In this document: positions 9,280 to 19,400 of the stretch, piece after piece
Layout of the letters: every line of letters starts with the position of its first letter
Position numbering within the stretch: the stretch's first letter is position 1
From: Bacteroidales bacterium
Lineage (GTDB): Bacteria > Bacteroidota > Bacteroidia > Bacteroidales > UBA10428
Direction of reading: 5' to 3'
NCBI GenBank assembly: GCA_035299085.1
Contig: DATGXG010000029.1
Span: 18,013 to 82,012 of the forward strand
Length of the DNA: 64,000 nt
The notes under the pieces: model-generated
What the model was told of the DNA's origin: nothing
The model's database searches: none
Seen by the model: the letters and a program-made list of their open reading frames with translations, nothing else
Position numbers and translations under genes: made by a program

Positions 9280-11301
9280 ATGAAGAAACTTTACATATTC
9301 CTGGCATTTTTCGCGATTCTCATCATTGCAGGCGCTTTCTATCTGCCTAAAGCACATAAATGGGCAAGGGCACATGTTAACTATATTACAAACACCGAGG
9401 ATCATCCGCTTCTTTGCACGCGTTGCCACTTGTACCAGACATCATCAGGTATGGTCTATAATATGGTGAATGCGGACTATTATTCACCGTTCAACCTTGT
9501 CGGTACAAAAGACGGGTCAAAACTTTATGTGGTGGCCGAAGAGGGCAACTACCTGCTTGTTGTGGATGCGAAAAAAGGGAAGGTAACCGATAAAATCAAA
9601 GTCGGTGAAAGGCCTCACAGCGTGGTGCTTAATAAAGATGAAACGTTGGCATATGTCAGCAACCAGTGGGCAGAATGTGTTTTTGTAATCGACCTGAAGA
9701 ATAACAGAGTCATTGATACACTGAAAACCGGTGACGGTCCTGCCGGCGTTGCATTAAGTGCCGATAATCATTACCTGTATGCAGTTAATTCCTATACCTC
9801 CAATCTATCGGTTATTGATCTTAAAACCCGTGACGAAATTAAACGTCTTGATCTTGGCAATAACCCTACCGGTATACAGCCAAGTCCTGATGGCAGCCAG
9901 TTGCTGATAACCAGCCGCCGCTCACAGTCATTACCTTATGATGATACTCTTTCATGTGAAATGACTGTTATTGACGATAAGACCCAGAAGGTATCCAACC
10001 GGTTGCATATTAAAGATGCCTACCTGATGGAGAACGTGGCGTTTACTCCCCAGGGCGACCTTGCCTTTTTCCCGCTTATCCGCCCTAAAAACAATGTTCC
10101 CACGCTCCAGGTTGATCGCGGCTGGATGATGACAAACGGTTTCGGAATCATTGAAATGAAGAATGGCGGCCGTATTATTGAATTATTGATGGATGAGCCG
10201 AACCAGTATTTTGCAGATCCTTTTGATATTGTTATTACACCCGACGGTAAAGAAGCTTTTATATCAAGCTCAGGCGTCGACTATGTTTCCGTAATCAATA
10301 TTGATTCAGTCAGGAATATTATCAGCCATACACCGGATGAAGTGTTGAATGCCTATTCCGATTACCTGGGACTGGCTGACCGGTTTGTTATCAGGAGGAT
10401 AAAAACGGGTCCTAACCCCAAAGGACTGACCATTTCACCTGACGGATCAAAAGTGTATGTGGCTGAACATTTGAATGACCGCATTGCAGTGATTGATACC
10501 AAAAACCTTGAAGTTGAAAGAACCATAAGCCTGGGAGGACCGAAGAGGGTGACTGTACCGAGACGTGGCAGACAAGTGCTGAATAGTGCGGGAGGTACAT
10601 TTCAGACACAATATTCCTGCTATACCTGTCATCCCGATGTAAATGAGGATGGTCTGTGTTATAATATGGCTTCAAAGGATATGGGCCGCAATGTCACCAA
10701 TACACAGTCGCTCCGTGATATCTTTCATACTTCTCCTTTCAAATGGAACGGTAAAAACCAGACTGCCTATAAGCAGGACGGAATGAGGTTTTCAACGGTT
10801 CTTACCCGTAATGAAGCCTTTAATTACGATGACCTCGATGCGATTGTCGCCTATATCTATACTGGAATCAAGTATCCACCGAACCTGCAGTTCAATCCTC
10901 ACGGTGAACTTACAGAGATGCAGAAGAAAGGCAAGGCAATCTTTGAACGCACCCATATGACAAATGGTACCGAAATTCCTGAAGCAAACCGGTGTGTAAC
11001 CTGTCATCCCGCCCCGTATTATACGAACCGTAAGCCTTTCTATGTGGGTACGCTTGCCAGAACCGATGATAGTATACTGTTTGATACGCCTCACCTGAAT
11101 AACATCTATGCCACTTCACCTTACCTCCATGACGGAAGGGCAAAGACACTGGAGGAAATATGGACATTGTACGGAAAAACGGAAAAACACGGAGCCGTAA
11201 ATGACCTGACAAAAATGGAACTCAACTACCTGGTAGAATACCTGAAATCGTTACGGGCACCGGAGTATGAGAAAGCGGACATGGAACGAAATAAAAAATA
11301 A
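9280..11301 (+). CDS. Tri-CXXCH cytochrome with YVTN beta-propeller and MauG/CcpA-like C-terminus
   Basis: A 673-residue protein with an N-terminal membrane anchor or uncleaved signal (residues 4-20). Three haem c motifs are visible: C46-T-R-C-H50, C447-Y-T-C-H451 and C572-V-T-C-H576. Residues about 60-430 are YVTN-type propeller repeats (GTKDGSKLYVVAEE, LSADNHYLYAVN, ISPDGSKVYVAEH). The last 230 residues, with two haems 125 residues apart and the segment TPHLNNIYATSPYLHDGRAKTLEEI, resemble the dihaem cytochrome c peroxidase/MauG superfamily. It probably acts in the periplasm in electron transfer or oxidative chemistry. It starts 1 bp after the haemless HzsA-like gene. Substrate unknown. Confidence 0.82.
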   Translation: MKKLYIFLAFFAILIIAGAFYLPKAHKWARAHVNYITNTEDHPLLCTRCHLYQTSSGMVYNMVNADYYSPFNLVGTKDGSKLYVVAEEGNYLLVVDAKKGKVTDKIKVGERPHSVVLNKDETLAYVSNQWAECVFVIDLKNNRVIDTLKTGDGPAGVALSADNHYLYAVNSYTSNLSVIDLKTRDEIKRLDLGNNPTGIQPSPDGSQLLITSRRSQSLPYDDTLSCEMTVIDDKTQKVSNRLHIKDAYLMENVAFTPQGDLAFFPLIRPKNNVPTLQVDRGWMMTNGFGIIEMKNGGRIIELLMDEPNQYFADPFDIVITPDGKEAFISSSGVDYVSVINIDSVRNIISHTPDEVLNAYSDYLGLADRFVIRRIKTGPNPKGLTISPDGSKVYVAEHLNDRIAVIDTKNLEVERTISLGGPKRVTVPRRGRQVLNSAGGTFQTQYSCYTCHPDVNEDGLCYNMASKDMGRNVTNTQSLRDIFHTSPFKWNGKNQTAYKQDGMRFSTVLTRNEAFNYDDLDAIVAYIYTGIKYPPNLQFNPHGELTEMQKKGKAIFERTHMTNGTEIPEANRCVTCHPAPYYTNRKPFYVGTLARTDDSILFDTPHLNNIYATSPYLHDGRAKTLEEIWTLYGKTEKHGAVNDLTKMELNYLVEYLKSLRAPEYEKADMERNKK

Positions 11302-11329
11302 CCTTTTATAAACCATATCTAAGTAACCT

Positions 11330-12511
11330 ATGAAATCGAGAGTTTTGAAATATGGATTTGCTGCTGTTACAGTCCTTGTTTTCTCGGCCATTCTGCTGAC
11401 AGGATGTAAAAATGCCAATTCTGGAAAAGGAACGGGAGAATCGAACACGGAAGGAACAACCGGAAAAGACGCGTATGTGGAAGGACCTTCAGCTACAAAG
11501 TCAATAAAAGCAGCTAACGGAATGCCTGTTTACGGCAACTGGAAGAACTTTACCACAAAAGACGGGCTGCCTTCAGATAAGGTTTATGCAGTAAAAATTG
11601 ACGGTGACCGCGTTCTGGTAGGCACCCACAACGGGTTGGCTGTATACCAGGATAATAAATGGAAGGTATATACAACCAAAGACGGCCTCTCGCACAATGG
11701 TATCGTGTCGGTGGATGTAAGCCCTGTAACAGGCGATGTCTGGATTGGGACCCTTGGCGGACTTACCCGGTGGTCGGGAGGTAAATTTGAGACATTCAAC
11801 CAGTTTAACAGCGGGATGCCTAATGACCTGGTTTACAATGTGGTTTGCGATGGAAAGGACATCTGGATTGCCACTGGAGGAGGAGCCGGACATTATGATA
11901 CCTACACCAAACAGTGGGAAATTTTTACCGAGATCAATGCCCCTATGCATGAGCCCTGGACCTATGCATTAAGCGTTGGTGATGGTAAGGTGTATATTGC
12001 TGCCTGGGGAGGAGGAATTATCGAATATGACAAAAAAGAGAAGCATTTCAGGGATTATACCGATCCGGACGGATTTATGGAAATTGACCTGCTGCCCAAT
12101 GACGGGCCCGTTCATGATATTACAACGGCAACGGCCTATGCAAACGGGATTCTCTGGGTATCCAGTTACTTTGGAATGTGCCGTTACGACGGCAAAAACT
12201 GGACCGGGTATTATGATCATGACAGCGGTTTGGCCAGCAATTTCATCAATTTCATGAGGGTTAACGGCCGTGTAGCCTATGCCTGCACTGACAAGGGCCT
12301 CAGCACCACAGACGGTAAAACCTGGGTAACCTATAAAAGGAATGAAAATGACGAAAACGGTGTGGCTATCATCACATCGGGAACTGAAAAAACTGAGATA
12401 CCGATGAAACCCTGCATAGCTCACAGTTTTGTAATCAATGCCGATGCAAAGGGAGACGTAGTATGGGTTGCCACTTCAAAAGGCGTTAGCCGCGGTGAAG
12501 TAATCAATTAA
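11330..12511 (+). CDS. Reg_prop (two-component-regulator propeller) lipoprotein
   Basis: A 393-residue lipoprotein with signal peptide and lipobox LTGC (about residue 26), followed by a low-complexity Gly/Thr/Glu-rich linker. Several Reg_prop repeats of the form WKNFTTKDGLPSDKVYAV, WKVYTTKDGLSHNGIVSV, VWIGTLGGLTRWSGGKFE and WTGYYDHDSGLASNFINF predict a seven-bladed propeller like the sensor domains of hybrid two-component systems, but here without any kinase part. It is in the same operon as the cytochrome 28 bp upstream. A ligand-binding or scaffold role is inferred. Confidence 0.82.
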   Translation: MKSRVLKYGFAAVTVLVFSAILLTGCKNANSGKGTGESNTEGTTGKDAYVEGPSATKSIKAANGMPVYGNWKNFTTKDGLPSDKVYAVKIDGDRVLVGTHNGLAVYQDNKWKVYTTKDGLSHNGIVSVDVSPVTGDVWIGTLGGLTRWSGGKFETFNQFNSGMPNDLVYNVVCDGKDIWIATGGGAGHYDTYTKQWEIFTEINAPMHEPWTYALSVGDGKVYIAAWGGGIIEYDKKEKHFRDYTDPDGFMEIDLLPNDGPVHDITTATAYANGILWVSSYFGMCRYDGKNWTGYYDHDSGLASNFINFMRVNGRVAYACTDKGLSTTDGKTWVTYKRNENDENGVAIITSGTEKTEIPMKPCIAHSFVINADAKGDVVWVATSKGVSRGEVIN

Positions 12512-12548
12512 CCAAACAAAGAAATTAAACCTAAAATTAACTGATACA

Positions 12549-13124
12549 ATGGAGAAAAATAAGGTACTGATCGATCTCAACAGGCTGACTGACGGCGAGC
12601 GTGCAGAGATGAAAAAACTGGGAATTCTTGGTTCGGAACAGGCAATCATAGATTACATCTACCCAAAGGTACATGAAGACAGGCCCCCGATTGAAAAACA
12701 TGCCGTTCATATTCCCAACACGCTGAATGAAGCCTATGATTATCAGAAGCCATCATCCTTTTCAAGGGCCCTTAAACTCGAATTCGGCGGCTATAAAATC
12801 ATGCTGATTTCAGGAACCGCCAGTGTCAATGAAGACGGAAAACCTGAATACATCGGCGATTTCAAGGCACAGGTATGGCGTACCTATCGCAATATAACAA
12901 CCCTGTTGACGGCTGAAGGCATGACATGGCACGATGTGGTAAGAACCACCAATTATTTAAGGGATATTGAACGCGATTATGATGAATTCAACAGAATAAG
13001 GACCACTTTCTATAACTGGATGAAACTGGACCCGTTGCCCGCAAGCACCGGTATACAGGCAAGGCTTTGCTGGGAAACCCTGCTTTATGAGATTGAAGTA
13101 TATGCAGTTTGTAAAATAAAATAA
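12549..13124 (+). CDS. RidA/YjgF-superfamily protein with chorismatase-like features
   Basis: A 191-residue cytoplasmic protein. Residues about 70-190 form a Rid fold ending in PASTGIQARLCWETLLYEIEVYAV, where the Arg of ARLC aligns with the substrate-binding Arg of RidA. The entry to the fold, SSFSRALKLE...LISGTASV, resembles the FSRA...ISGTASI stretch of chorismatases (FkbO/Hyg5/XanB2), which hydrolyse chorismate to hydroxybenzoate or dihydrobenzoate. It is shorter than a full chorismatase (about 330 residues) and has a unique 65-residue N-terminus. The neighbouring DAHP synthase supports an aromatic-pathway link. Alternatives: an imine/enamine deaminase. Family firm, activity uncertain. Confidence 0.75.
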   Translation: MEKNKVLIDLNRLTDGERAEMKKLGILGSEQAIIDYIYPKVHEDRPPIEKHAVHIPNTLNEAYDYQKPSSFSRALKLEFGGYKIMLISGTASVNEDGKPEYIGDFKAQVWRTYRNITTLLTAEGMTWHDVVRTTNYLRDIERDYDEFNRIRTTFYNWMKLDPLPASTGIQARLCWETLLYEIEVYAVCKIK

Positions 13125-13133
13125 CGCACTGTT

Positions 13134-14423
13134 ATGAAACCTGTCTTGCAATCAATTGCCATCTTTTTGCTGCTGGTGGTATCAACAATGACCGCCCTGG
13201 CACAGTCATATTCTGAAAAGAATTACGGGAACATTCCCGATAATTTTGTGGCTTATGACAATTATACCAAGGCTTATAAATACCATTTCCTTACCCCGAT
13301 GCAATTTTACGGTGCCGGACGCGAAATACCGGAGCCTGCCGGGTTAAAGGAAGTCAGGATTGGGTTTCTCGGGCCCCTGGAAGGTTCGGTCATCGTACCA
13401 TATGGCAAACAAATGCTGAACGGTGCCACCCTTGCCCTGGAAGAAGCCAATAAAAAGGGCGGCTATAAAGGAGTTCCCTATAAAATGATGATCCATAATG
13501 ATGTGGGTCTTTGGGGGGCTGCTGCAAACGAAGTGGTGAAAATGGATGACGAGGGTGTCTGGTGCTGGCTGGGTTCGATTGATGACATTGTTTCGCATGT
13601 GGCCATTCGCGTAACCCTGAAACTCGAGATTCCGATGGTTTGCACCGGTGACCCTGATCCTACATTCACTGAAACCAATATCCCCTGGGTAGTGAGGGTA
13701 ATTCCCGATGACCGCCAGAGTTGCTATGTGCTGTCGAATTACGTATTCGAAATAGCCAAGTACAAAAGGGTGGCCGTAATCAGGGTAAATAACCGGTATG
13801 GCCGCGTAGGTGTTGTTCATTTCAACAAAACTGCCACAAGGCTTGGCCATCCGATTATCATTGAAGAACGATTTAAAGACGGTGAAACCGATTTCTCGGC
13901 CCAGATCGACAGGGTTAAGGAAACTAAACCGGATGCACTGGTTATCTGGGGTAACCCGAAAGAATCAGCGCTGATCCTTCAGCAACTGAGAGCTAAAGGA
14001 TTGAATCAACCTGTTTTTGCCTCCGACAGGATTGTGAATCCCGAATTTTTAAAGATTGCCGGCGACCTGGCAAACGGTGTCATGACTACCTGCCAGTATA
14101 ATCCCGATTCAAAGGATCCCAAGCTGGCTGCCTTCAGGGCCGCTTATAAAAAACGGTTCGGCATGGACCCGGATGTGTTTGCACTCCATGCTTATGACGG
14201 CATGAATATTATTATCAAGTCGATTGAAAAGGCCGGTCTAAACAGGGCCAAAATCCGAGACGTCCTCACCGACCTGAAAACATTCCAGAATTACGACGGC
14301 GTTTCGGGAAAGATCATATTCGACAAGACCTGGAATAATATTCGCCCCATTTATGTGGCTAACATTAAAAATGGTAAATTTGAATTCTCTCCTGCACCGC
14401 CTTATAAAAAGAGTGTTTTGTAG
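13134..14423 (+). CDS. LivK-type periplasmic ligand-binding protein (Peripla_BP_6)
   Basis: A 429-residue exported protein with a Sec signal peptide cleaved near ALA-QS (residue 23). Residues 70-420 match type I periplasmic binding proteins of branched-chain amino-acid ABC importers: IGFLGPLEGSVIVPYGKQML, GATLALEEANKKGGYKG, EDGVWCWLGSID-like and the C-terminal FALHAYDGMNIIIKSIEKAG. About 45 residues precede the domain (YGNIPDNFVAYDNYTKAYKY), which is unusual. No ABC permease or ATPase is in the window, so it is an orphan receptor. It begins 9 bp after the RidA-like gene, and a paralogue follows the DAHP synthase. Ligand unknown; an aromatic acid would fit the context. Confidence 0.85.
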   Translation: MKPVLQSIAIFLLLVVSTMTALAQSYSEKNYGNIPDNFVAYDNYTKAYKYHFLTPMQFYGAGREIPEPAGLKEVRIGFLGPLEGSVIVPYGKQMLNGATLALEEANKKGGYKGVPYKMMIHNDVGLWGAAANEVVKMDDEGVWCWLGSIDDIVSHVAIRVTLKLEIPMVCTGDPDPTFTETNIPWVVRVIPDDRQSCYVLSNYVFEIAKYKRVAVIRVNNRYGRVGVVHFNKTATRLGHPIIIEERFKDGETDFSAQIDRVKETKPDALVIWGNPKESALILQQLRAKGLNQPVFASDRIVNPEFLKIAGDLANGVMTTCQYNPDSKDPKLAAFRAAYKKRFGMDPDVFALHAYDGMNIIIKSIEKAGLNRAKIRDVLTDLKTFQNYDGVSGKIIFDKTWNNIRPIYVANIKNGKFEFSPAPPYKKSVL

Positions 14424-14454
14424 GATATTGAATTAAGAAGATAAACCTAAAAGG

Positions 14455-15309
14455 ATGGAAGCAATAGTAAGCGGAAAAGAGCTGGCAGGGTGCGCCGTCC
14501 CTCTGAAGATAAAAGAAACCGAAAAAAAAGATCCGGTCATCGTAAGAGTTAACGACGTAGAATTCGGGGGTCAGCAGGTAGTTGTTATCGCAGGCCCCTG
14601 TGCAGTTGAGAATATGACTCAACTCACTGAAACAGCTGTCTCAGTTAAGAAGGGCAACGCGAAAATGCTTCGCGGGGGCGCTTTTAAACCGCGTTCATCA
14701 CCCTACAGTTTTCAGGGCCTCGGTGAACAGGGTTTGAAGATGCTGAGGGAAATAAGCAATCAGACCGGGTTACCTGTGGTTACCGAAGTTATCGATATCC
14801 GGCAGATTGAAATGGTCAGCAAATATGCCGACATGCTCCAGGTAGGTTCACGCAATATGCAGAATTTCCCCCTGCTGAAGGAAATTGGTATGACCCGTAA
14901 GCCGGTTCTCCTGAAAAGAGGAATGATGGCTACAATTGAAGAGTTTATTCTGGCCGCTGAATATATTCTCAGCCAGGGCAATGACCAGGTTGTGCTGTGT
15001 GAAAGAGGTATCCGCACGTTCGAAACATCAACAAGGAATACACTCGATTTGAGCGCTGTTCCTGTATTGAAATCAAGATCTCCGCTTCCGGTAATTGTCG
15101 ATCCCAGTCATGGAACTGGTATCCGGAGCCTTGTACCACCGCTTGCAAAAGCTGCTGTGGCTGCAGGTGCCGACGGACTGATTATGGAAGTCCATTACAA
15201 ACCTGAAGAAGCATTGTGCGACGGCCAACAGTCGCTCGATCTGAATGAATTCAGTAAACTCATGAATGATCTTGGCCGGATAGCCAGGGCAGTCGACAGG
15301 AGCATCTGA
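14455..15309 (+). CDS. aroF: 3-deoxy-7-phosphoheptulonate (DAHP) synthase, type I-beta
   Basis: Condenses phosphoenolpyruvate with erythrose 4-phosphate, the first step of the shikimate pathway. The 284-residue protein shows metal-ligand C49 in AGPCAVE, the PEP/E4P site GGAFKPRSSPYSFQG (FKPR at 77-80; the KPRSSP form distinguishes it from KDO-8-P synthase), QVGSRNMQNF, LLKRGMMATIEEF, ERGIRTFE and VDPSHGTGIRS. It has only about 40 N-terminal residues before the barrel and no C-terminal chorismate mutase, so the usual feedback-regulation modules (ferredoxin-like or AroQ domain) appear absent. Sitting between two binding-protein genes, it looks like a dedicated supply enzyme rather than the housekeeping copy; this is inference. 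Confidence 0.93.
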   Translation: MEAIVSGKELAGCAVPLKIKETEKKDPVIVRVNDVEFGGQQVVVIAGPCAVENMTQLTETAVSVKKGNAKMLRGGAFKPRSSPYSFQGLGEQGLKMLREISNQTGLPVVTEVIDIRQIEMVSKYADMLQVGSRNMQNFPLLKEIGMTRKPVLLKRGMMATIEEFILAAEYILSQGNDQVVLCERGIRTFETSTRNTLDLSAVPVLKSRSPLPVIVDPSHGTGIRSLVPPLAKAAVAAGADGLIMEVHYKPEEALCDGQQSLDLNEFSKLMNDLGRIARAVDRSI

Positions 15310-15320
15310 ACAATGGTATC

Positions 15321-16412
15321 ATGAAATTACCATTAAGCATATTTTTACTTGCTGCTTGTTTCCTTTCGCTGATAGCTCAAAAATCCGAACCGGTTAAGAT
15401 CGGTTACCTTATACAGGATAACACATACGTCTCTGCCCGGCAAGGCGCCGAACTGGCGGTTAAAACAGCAAATGAAAAGGGAGGTCTTGACGGCCGCCCT
15501 TTTCAGGTTATTGTGAAAAGCATGGAAGGCCCATGGGGAACAGGATCTAAACAGGCTGTCGACCTTATTTTTGAGGATAAAGTCTGGGCGTTGCTTGGTA
15601 CCCATGACGGCAGGAATGGTCACCTTGTAGAACAGGCTGCCACCAAATCGACAACTGTTTTTGTTTCTGCATGGCCTTCAGACCCTACACTTTCCTATGC
15701 TTTCGTTCCCTGGTTTTTCAACGTGGTGCCAACCGACCTGGAACAGGCTGATATGCTGATTAACGATATTTATAACAGGAATAGATCGGCCAGGATTGCT
15801 GTCATAGCCGATGATTCCTACGAGGCAAAACAATCAGTTAAAGCCTTCCAAAGGATAACCGATGAAAAACGGCATGAAAAACCAGTTTTACTCAACTTTG
15901 AAACATACAAGGATAAACCGGCTGTATTTATATCTGAAATCAAAAAGAGCGGTGCAAATTGTATTGTACTGTTTGCAGGACCTCTTAATTCAGCTGCAGT
16001 TGTCAGGGCCATTAAGGAACAAAGCTTGTCTTTGCCCTTGTATGCCTCATTGAATGTACTTAATGAAAATGTCTTAAAAGCAGGCCAACTTAACGATATG
16101 AATAATATGCTGCAAATCCCTTCCGGATTATGGTCAGAAGTAAAAATCAAGCAATTCAGGCAGGCATATTTTAAAACCTATGGCAGTTACCCGGGCCTTT
16201 CAGCCGCATTTGCATTTGATGGCATGAACGTACTTATTGAATCGATTAAAAAATGTAAAAGTTCTGAAAGGGAAAAAATACAGGAAGCCATTACGACATT
16301 TGACAGCGAAGGAGTCACCGGGCGTATCGCCTTTGATGAGCATGGCAACCGGAAGGATCTCAATGTAGTATGCCGTGTTCAGAATGGCTTGCCTGTCGCA
16401 TTTATCAAATAG
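15321..16412 (+). CDS. Second LivK-type periplasmic ligand-binding protein
   Basis: A 363-residue exported protein with a short Sec signal (MKLPLSIFLLAACFLSLIAQ). The mature part is a type I periplasmic binding fold: VKIGYLIQDNTYVSARQG, AELAVKTANEKGGLDGRPF, VWALLGTHDGRNGHLVEQAA, RIAVIADDSYEAKQSVKAF and AFAFDGMNVLIESIKKC. The A-C in the signal region is not in good lipobox context. It is paralogous to 13134-14423, with the same order of motifs but no N-terminal extension. It starts 11 bp after the DAHP synthase gene and, like its paralogue, lacks a linked ABC permease. The pair may bind two related ligands or act as subunits of one receptor. Confidence 0.85.
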   Translation: MKLPLSIFLLAACFLSLIAQKSEPVKIGYLIQDNTYVSARQGAELAVKTANEKGGLDGRPFQVIVKSMEGPWGTGSKQAVDLIFEDKVWALLGTHDGRNGHLVEQAATKSTTVFVSAWPSDPTLSYAFVPWFFNVVPTDLEQADMLINDIYNRNRSARIAVIADDSYEAKQSVKAFQRITDEKRHEKPVLLNFETYKDKPAVFISEIKKSGANCIVLFAGPLNSAAVVRAIKEQSLSLPLYASLNVLNENVLKAGQLNDMNNMLQIPSGLWSEVKIKQFRQAYFKTYGSYPGLSAAFAFDGMNVLIESIKKCKSSEREKIQEAITTFDSEGVTGRIAFDEHGNRKDLNVVCRVQNGLPVAFIK

Positions 16413-16444
16413 TCAGCCTTATATTATTTTGTTAATTTTGAGCT

Positions 16445-19400
16445 ATGAAAAGCATTAAAATTACACTTGCGGTTGTTCTCGTGTTGCTCGCTTCAGCCTG
16501 CAAACAGAAAGATAACAACCAGAATCCTGCCGATCTGATAACCATTAAAACTCTTGGTCTCGCTTACCTTGAGGAATTCAAACTTCCGGAGGCGGAGGAA
16601 CAATTTCTCAAATTCATTAAACTGGCACCAAAAGAAAAACTGGGATACGCCAACCTGGGACTCACCTACCTGAGAATGGCCCGCTATCCTGATGCGGAAA
16701 AGCAACTTCTGAAGGCTGTTGAAATTGATCCGGCTGATCCGGATATCAGGCTCATCCTTGCAACGGTATTCAAAATGGAGGATCAGATTGATAAAGCCAT
16801 CTCTCAACTGAAAGAAGCACTGAAAACTTCTCCTGGTCACATTAAAGTTCTTTATGAACTTACTGAAATTTATTCTAGCCGAAATGACCCTGAATCGCAA
16901 AAACAGCGTGAAGAATACCTGATAGCACTGACTCATCAGGCCCCTGAAAACCTGGTGCCCCGACTGAACCTGACTGAAGTTTTTATCCGCAAACAGGAGA
17001 ACGATTCAGCTGTTGCCATGCTGGAAGTTATTAAAAAGCAATATCCTGATTTTCCCAAAGAGGCTGCTCCTTACTATAACTCGACCCTTCAGCTGCTTAA
17101 AAAGAAAGATTCACCCAATGCGGTTGTCCAGTTCACCATATTCCACAATTACCTTAAAGTAACAGCTCCATACCAGGCCGGAATGATGGATCTGAAAGGA
17201 CCAGGCGGTTCGCTTATCGGGTTTCCGCTTATTACTTTCGATCAGCAATCGCAGCTCAACACAATGGACCAGGGGGCAATACTTGAAGCGCTCAGGTACA
17301 CCGATGTCACTGTATCTGCCGGTCTTGATGTGATCCAGGGAACAAGCGGTATCACTCACATTTCGGCTAGCGATTTTGACAGCGATGGCGATATTGACCT
17401 CTATGCCGGGATAAGCGATGCGGGCACGCCGAAACACTTTCTGCTGAGTAATGATCTTGGACGGTTTACCGATATCACATCAAAAGCGGGATTGGATCAT
17501 AAAGAAAATGAAATAGCGTCGCGATTCGACGATTTTGACAACGATGGTTTCCTTGATTTATTCGTGATGGGTAAGGAAGGGAACATGCTTTACAGGAATG
17601 CAGGAAAAGCAAGCTTTGACAATGTAACCGGAAAAGCAAAACTCTCCTCGGATGCCGGGGGTAATAAACCGTTGTTTTTTGACGCTGACCACGATGGTGA
17701 TCTCGATCTTCTCGAACTGAAGTCCAACGGCATTTTCCTTTACAGGAACAATGGGGATGGTACATTCACAGAGCAGGCTGCCAAAATGGGACTTACTGCA
17801 ACCAATATGAAAGCAGCCGGAGCTGCATTCGGCGATTTTGACGAAGACGGTGATATCGACCTGTTTGTCAGCAATGAAACCGGCAGCAATGTGCTGTTTT
17901 CAAACCAGCGCGAAGGAATTTATAAAGACGTTACCTCAGCAAGCGGCCTTGTTTCAGAAGGAGGTTCATCAGTGGTGACCACGGCTGACATCAACAATGA
18001 TGGTTTCCTCGATCTTTTTGTAGGCTCGGTAAACGGCACCGGTCAGCTTCTTTATTTAAATAATCATGACGGCACTTTCAGGCGCCAGAATTCATCTGTG
18101 CTTACAGCTTTCAAAAATTTAAAAGTTTATGATGCCCGGTTCCTTGATTTTGATAATGATGGTTTCCAGGACCTGATTCTTGCCGGTGAATCTGCCGATA
18201 ATTCAAGCGGTCTTGTTTTACTGCACAATAACAGCAAAGGTGATTTTACCGAAACAAAAGGGATCATGCCTGAAGAACCCAAAGCTGCCCGCCAGCTCGC
18301 TATTTTCGACTATAACGACGACGGGGATCTTGACCTGGCATTGGCCGGTATGAATGGTAAATTCTATTTGCTTCGCAATGACGGTGGAAACAACAACCAC
18401 TATATCAAGATGAAGCTCATGGGATTAAAGGCGGGAAGCGCCAAGAACAATCACTTCGGTATAGGTGCGAAGGTTGAGGTCAGATCCGGTGAACTGTATC
18501 AAACCGTTGTGGTTACCGATCCTGATGTGCATTTTGGACTGGGTAATAAAAAACAGGCGGATGTGGTGCGCATTACCTGGACAAACGGAGTGCCGCAGAA
18601 TATTTTCATGCCGAATTCGGACCAGGCCCTTATTGAGGCTCAGACACTCAAAGGATCATGTCCGTTCCTGTATACATGGAACGGTGCTGAATACGGCTTT
18701 GCCAAGGATATCCTTTGGCGAAGTGCCCTGGGAATGCCACTCGGCATCATGGGCGGAACAACGGCCTATGGCTTTGCCGATGCATCCGATGATTATATCA
18801 GGATTTCAGGCGACCAGCTGAAGCCCAGAAAGGGTGTATATTCAGTTCAGGTGACTTCGGAACTCTGGGAAACCATTTACTTTGATGAACTCGAACTCAT
18901 CGCTGCCGATCACCCTGATTCTATCGATATTTTAATTCCCGAACAATTCACACCCCCGCCATTCCCGGGAAAAAAGGTGATGCAGGTTGCACATCCGATT
19001 CTGCCGGTTACTGCAGTAGATGAGCAGGGAAACGATATGATGCCCTGCCTCAGGGAGAAAGATGATGTGTATGTGGCCGGTTTCACACCCGATAAATACC
19101 AGGGAATTGTAAATCTTCATGAACTGATTCTCGATCCTGGCAAAACTTCCTCGGCCACATTGCTTCTGTATTTGCAGGGATGGATCTTCCCCACCGATGC
19201 CAGCATCAACATGGCTCTTTCACAGTCGGATGAACTCAAGGTCACAGCTCCTGTTATCCAGGTTTTGAACAAATCGGGTAAATGGGTAACGGTTATTGAT
19301 AACCTGGGATTCCCCATGGGCAAGGATAAGACGGTTATTGTCGATCTGACAGGTAAATTTCTTTCGAATGATCACCGGGTGAAGATTGTTACCAATATGG

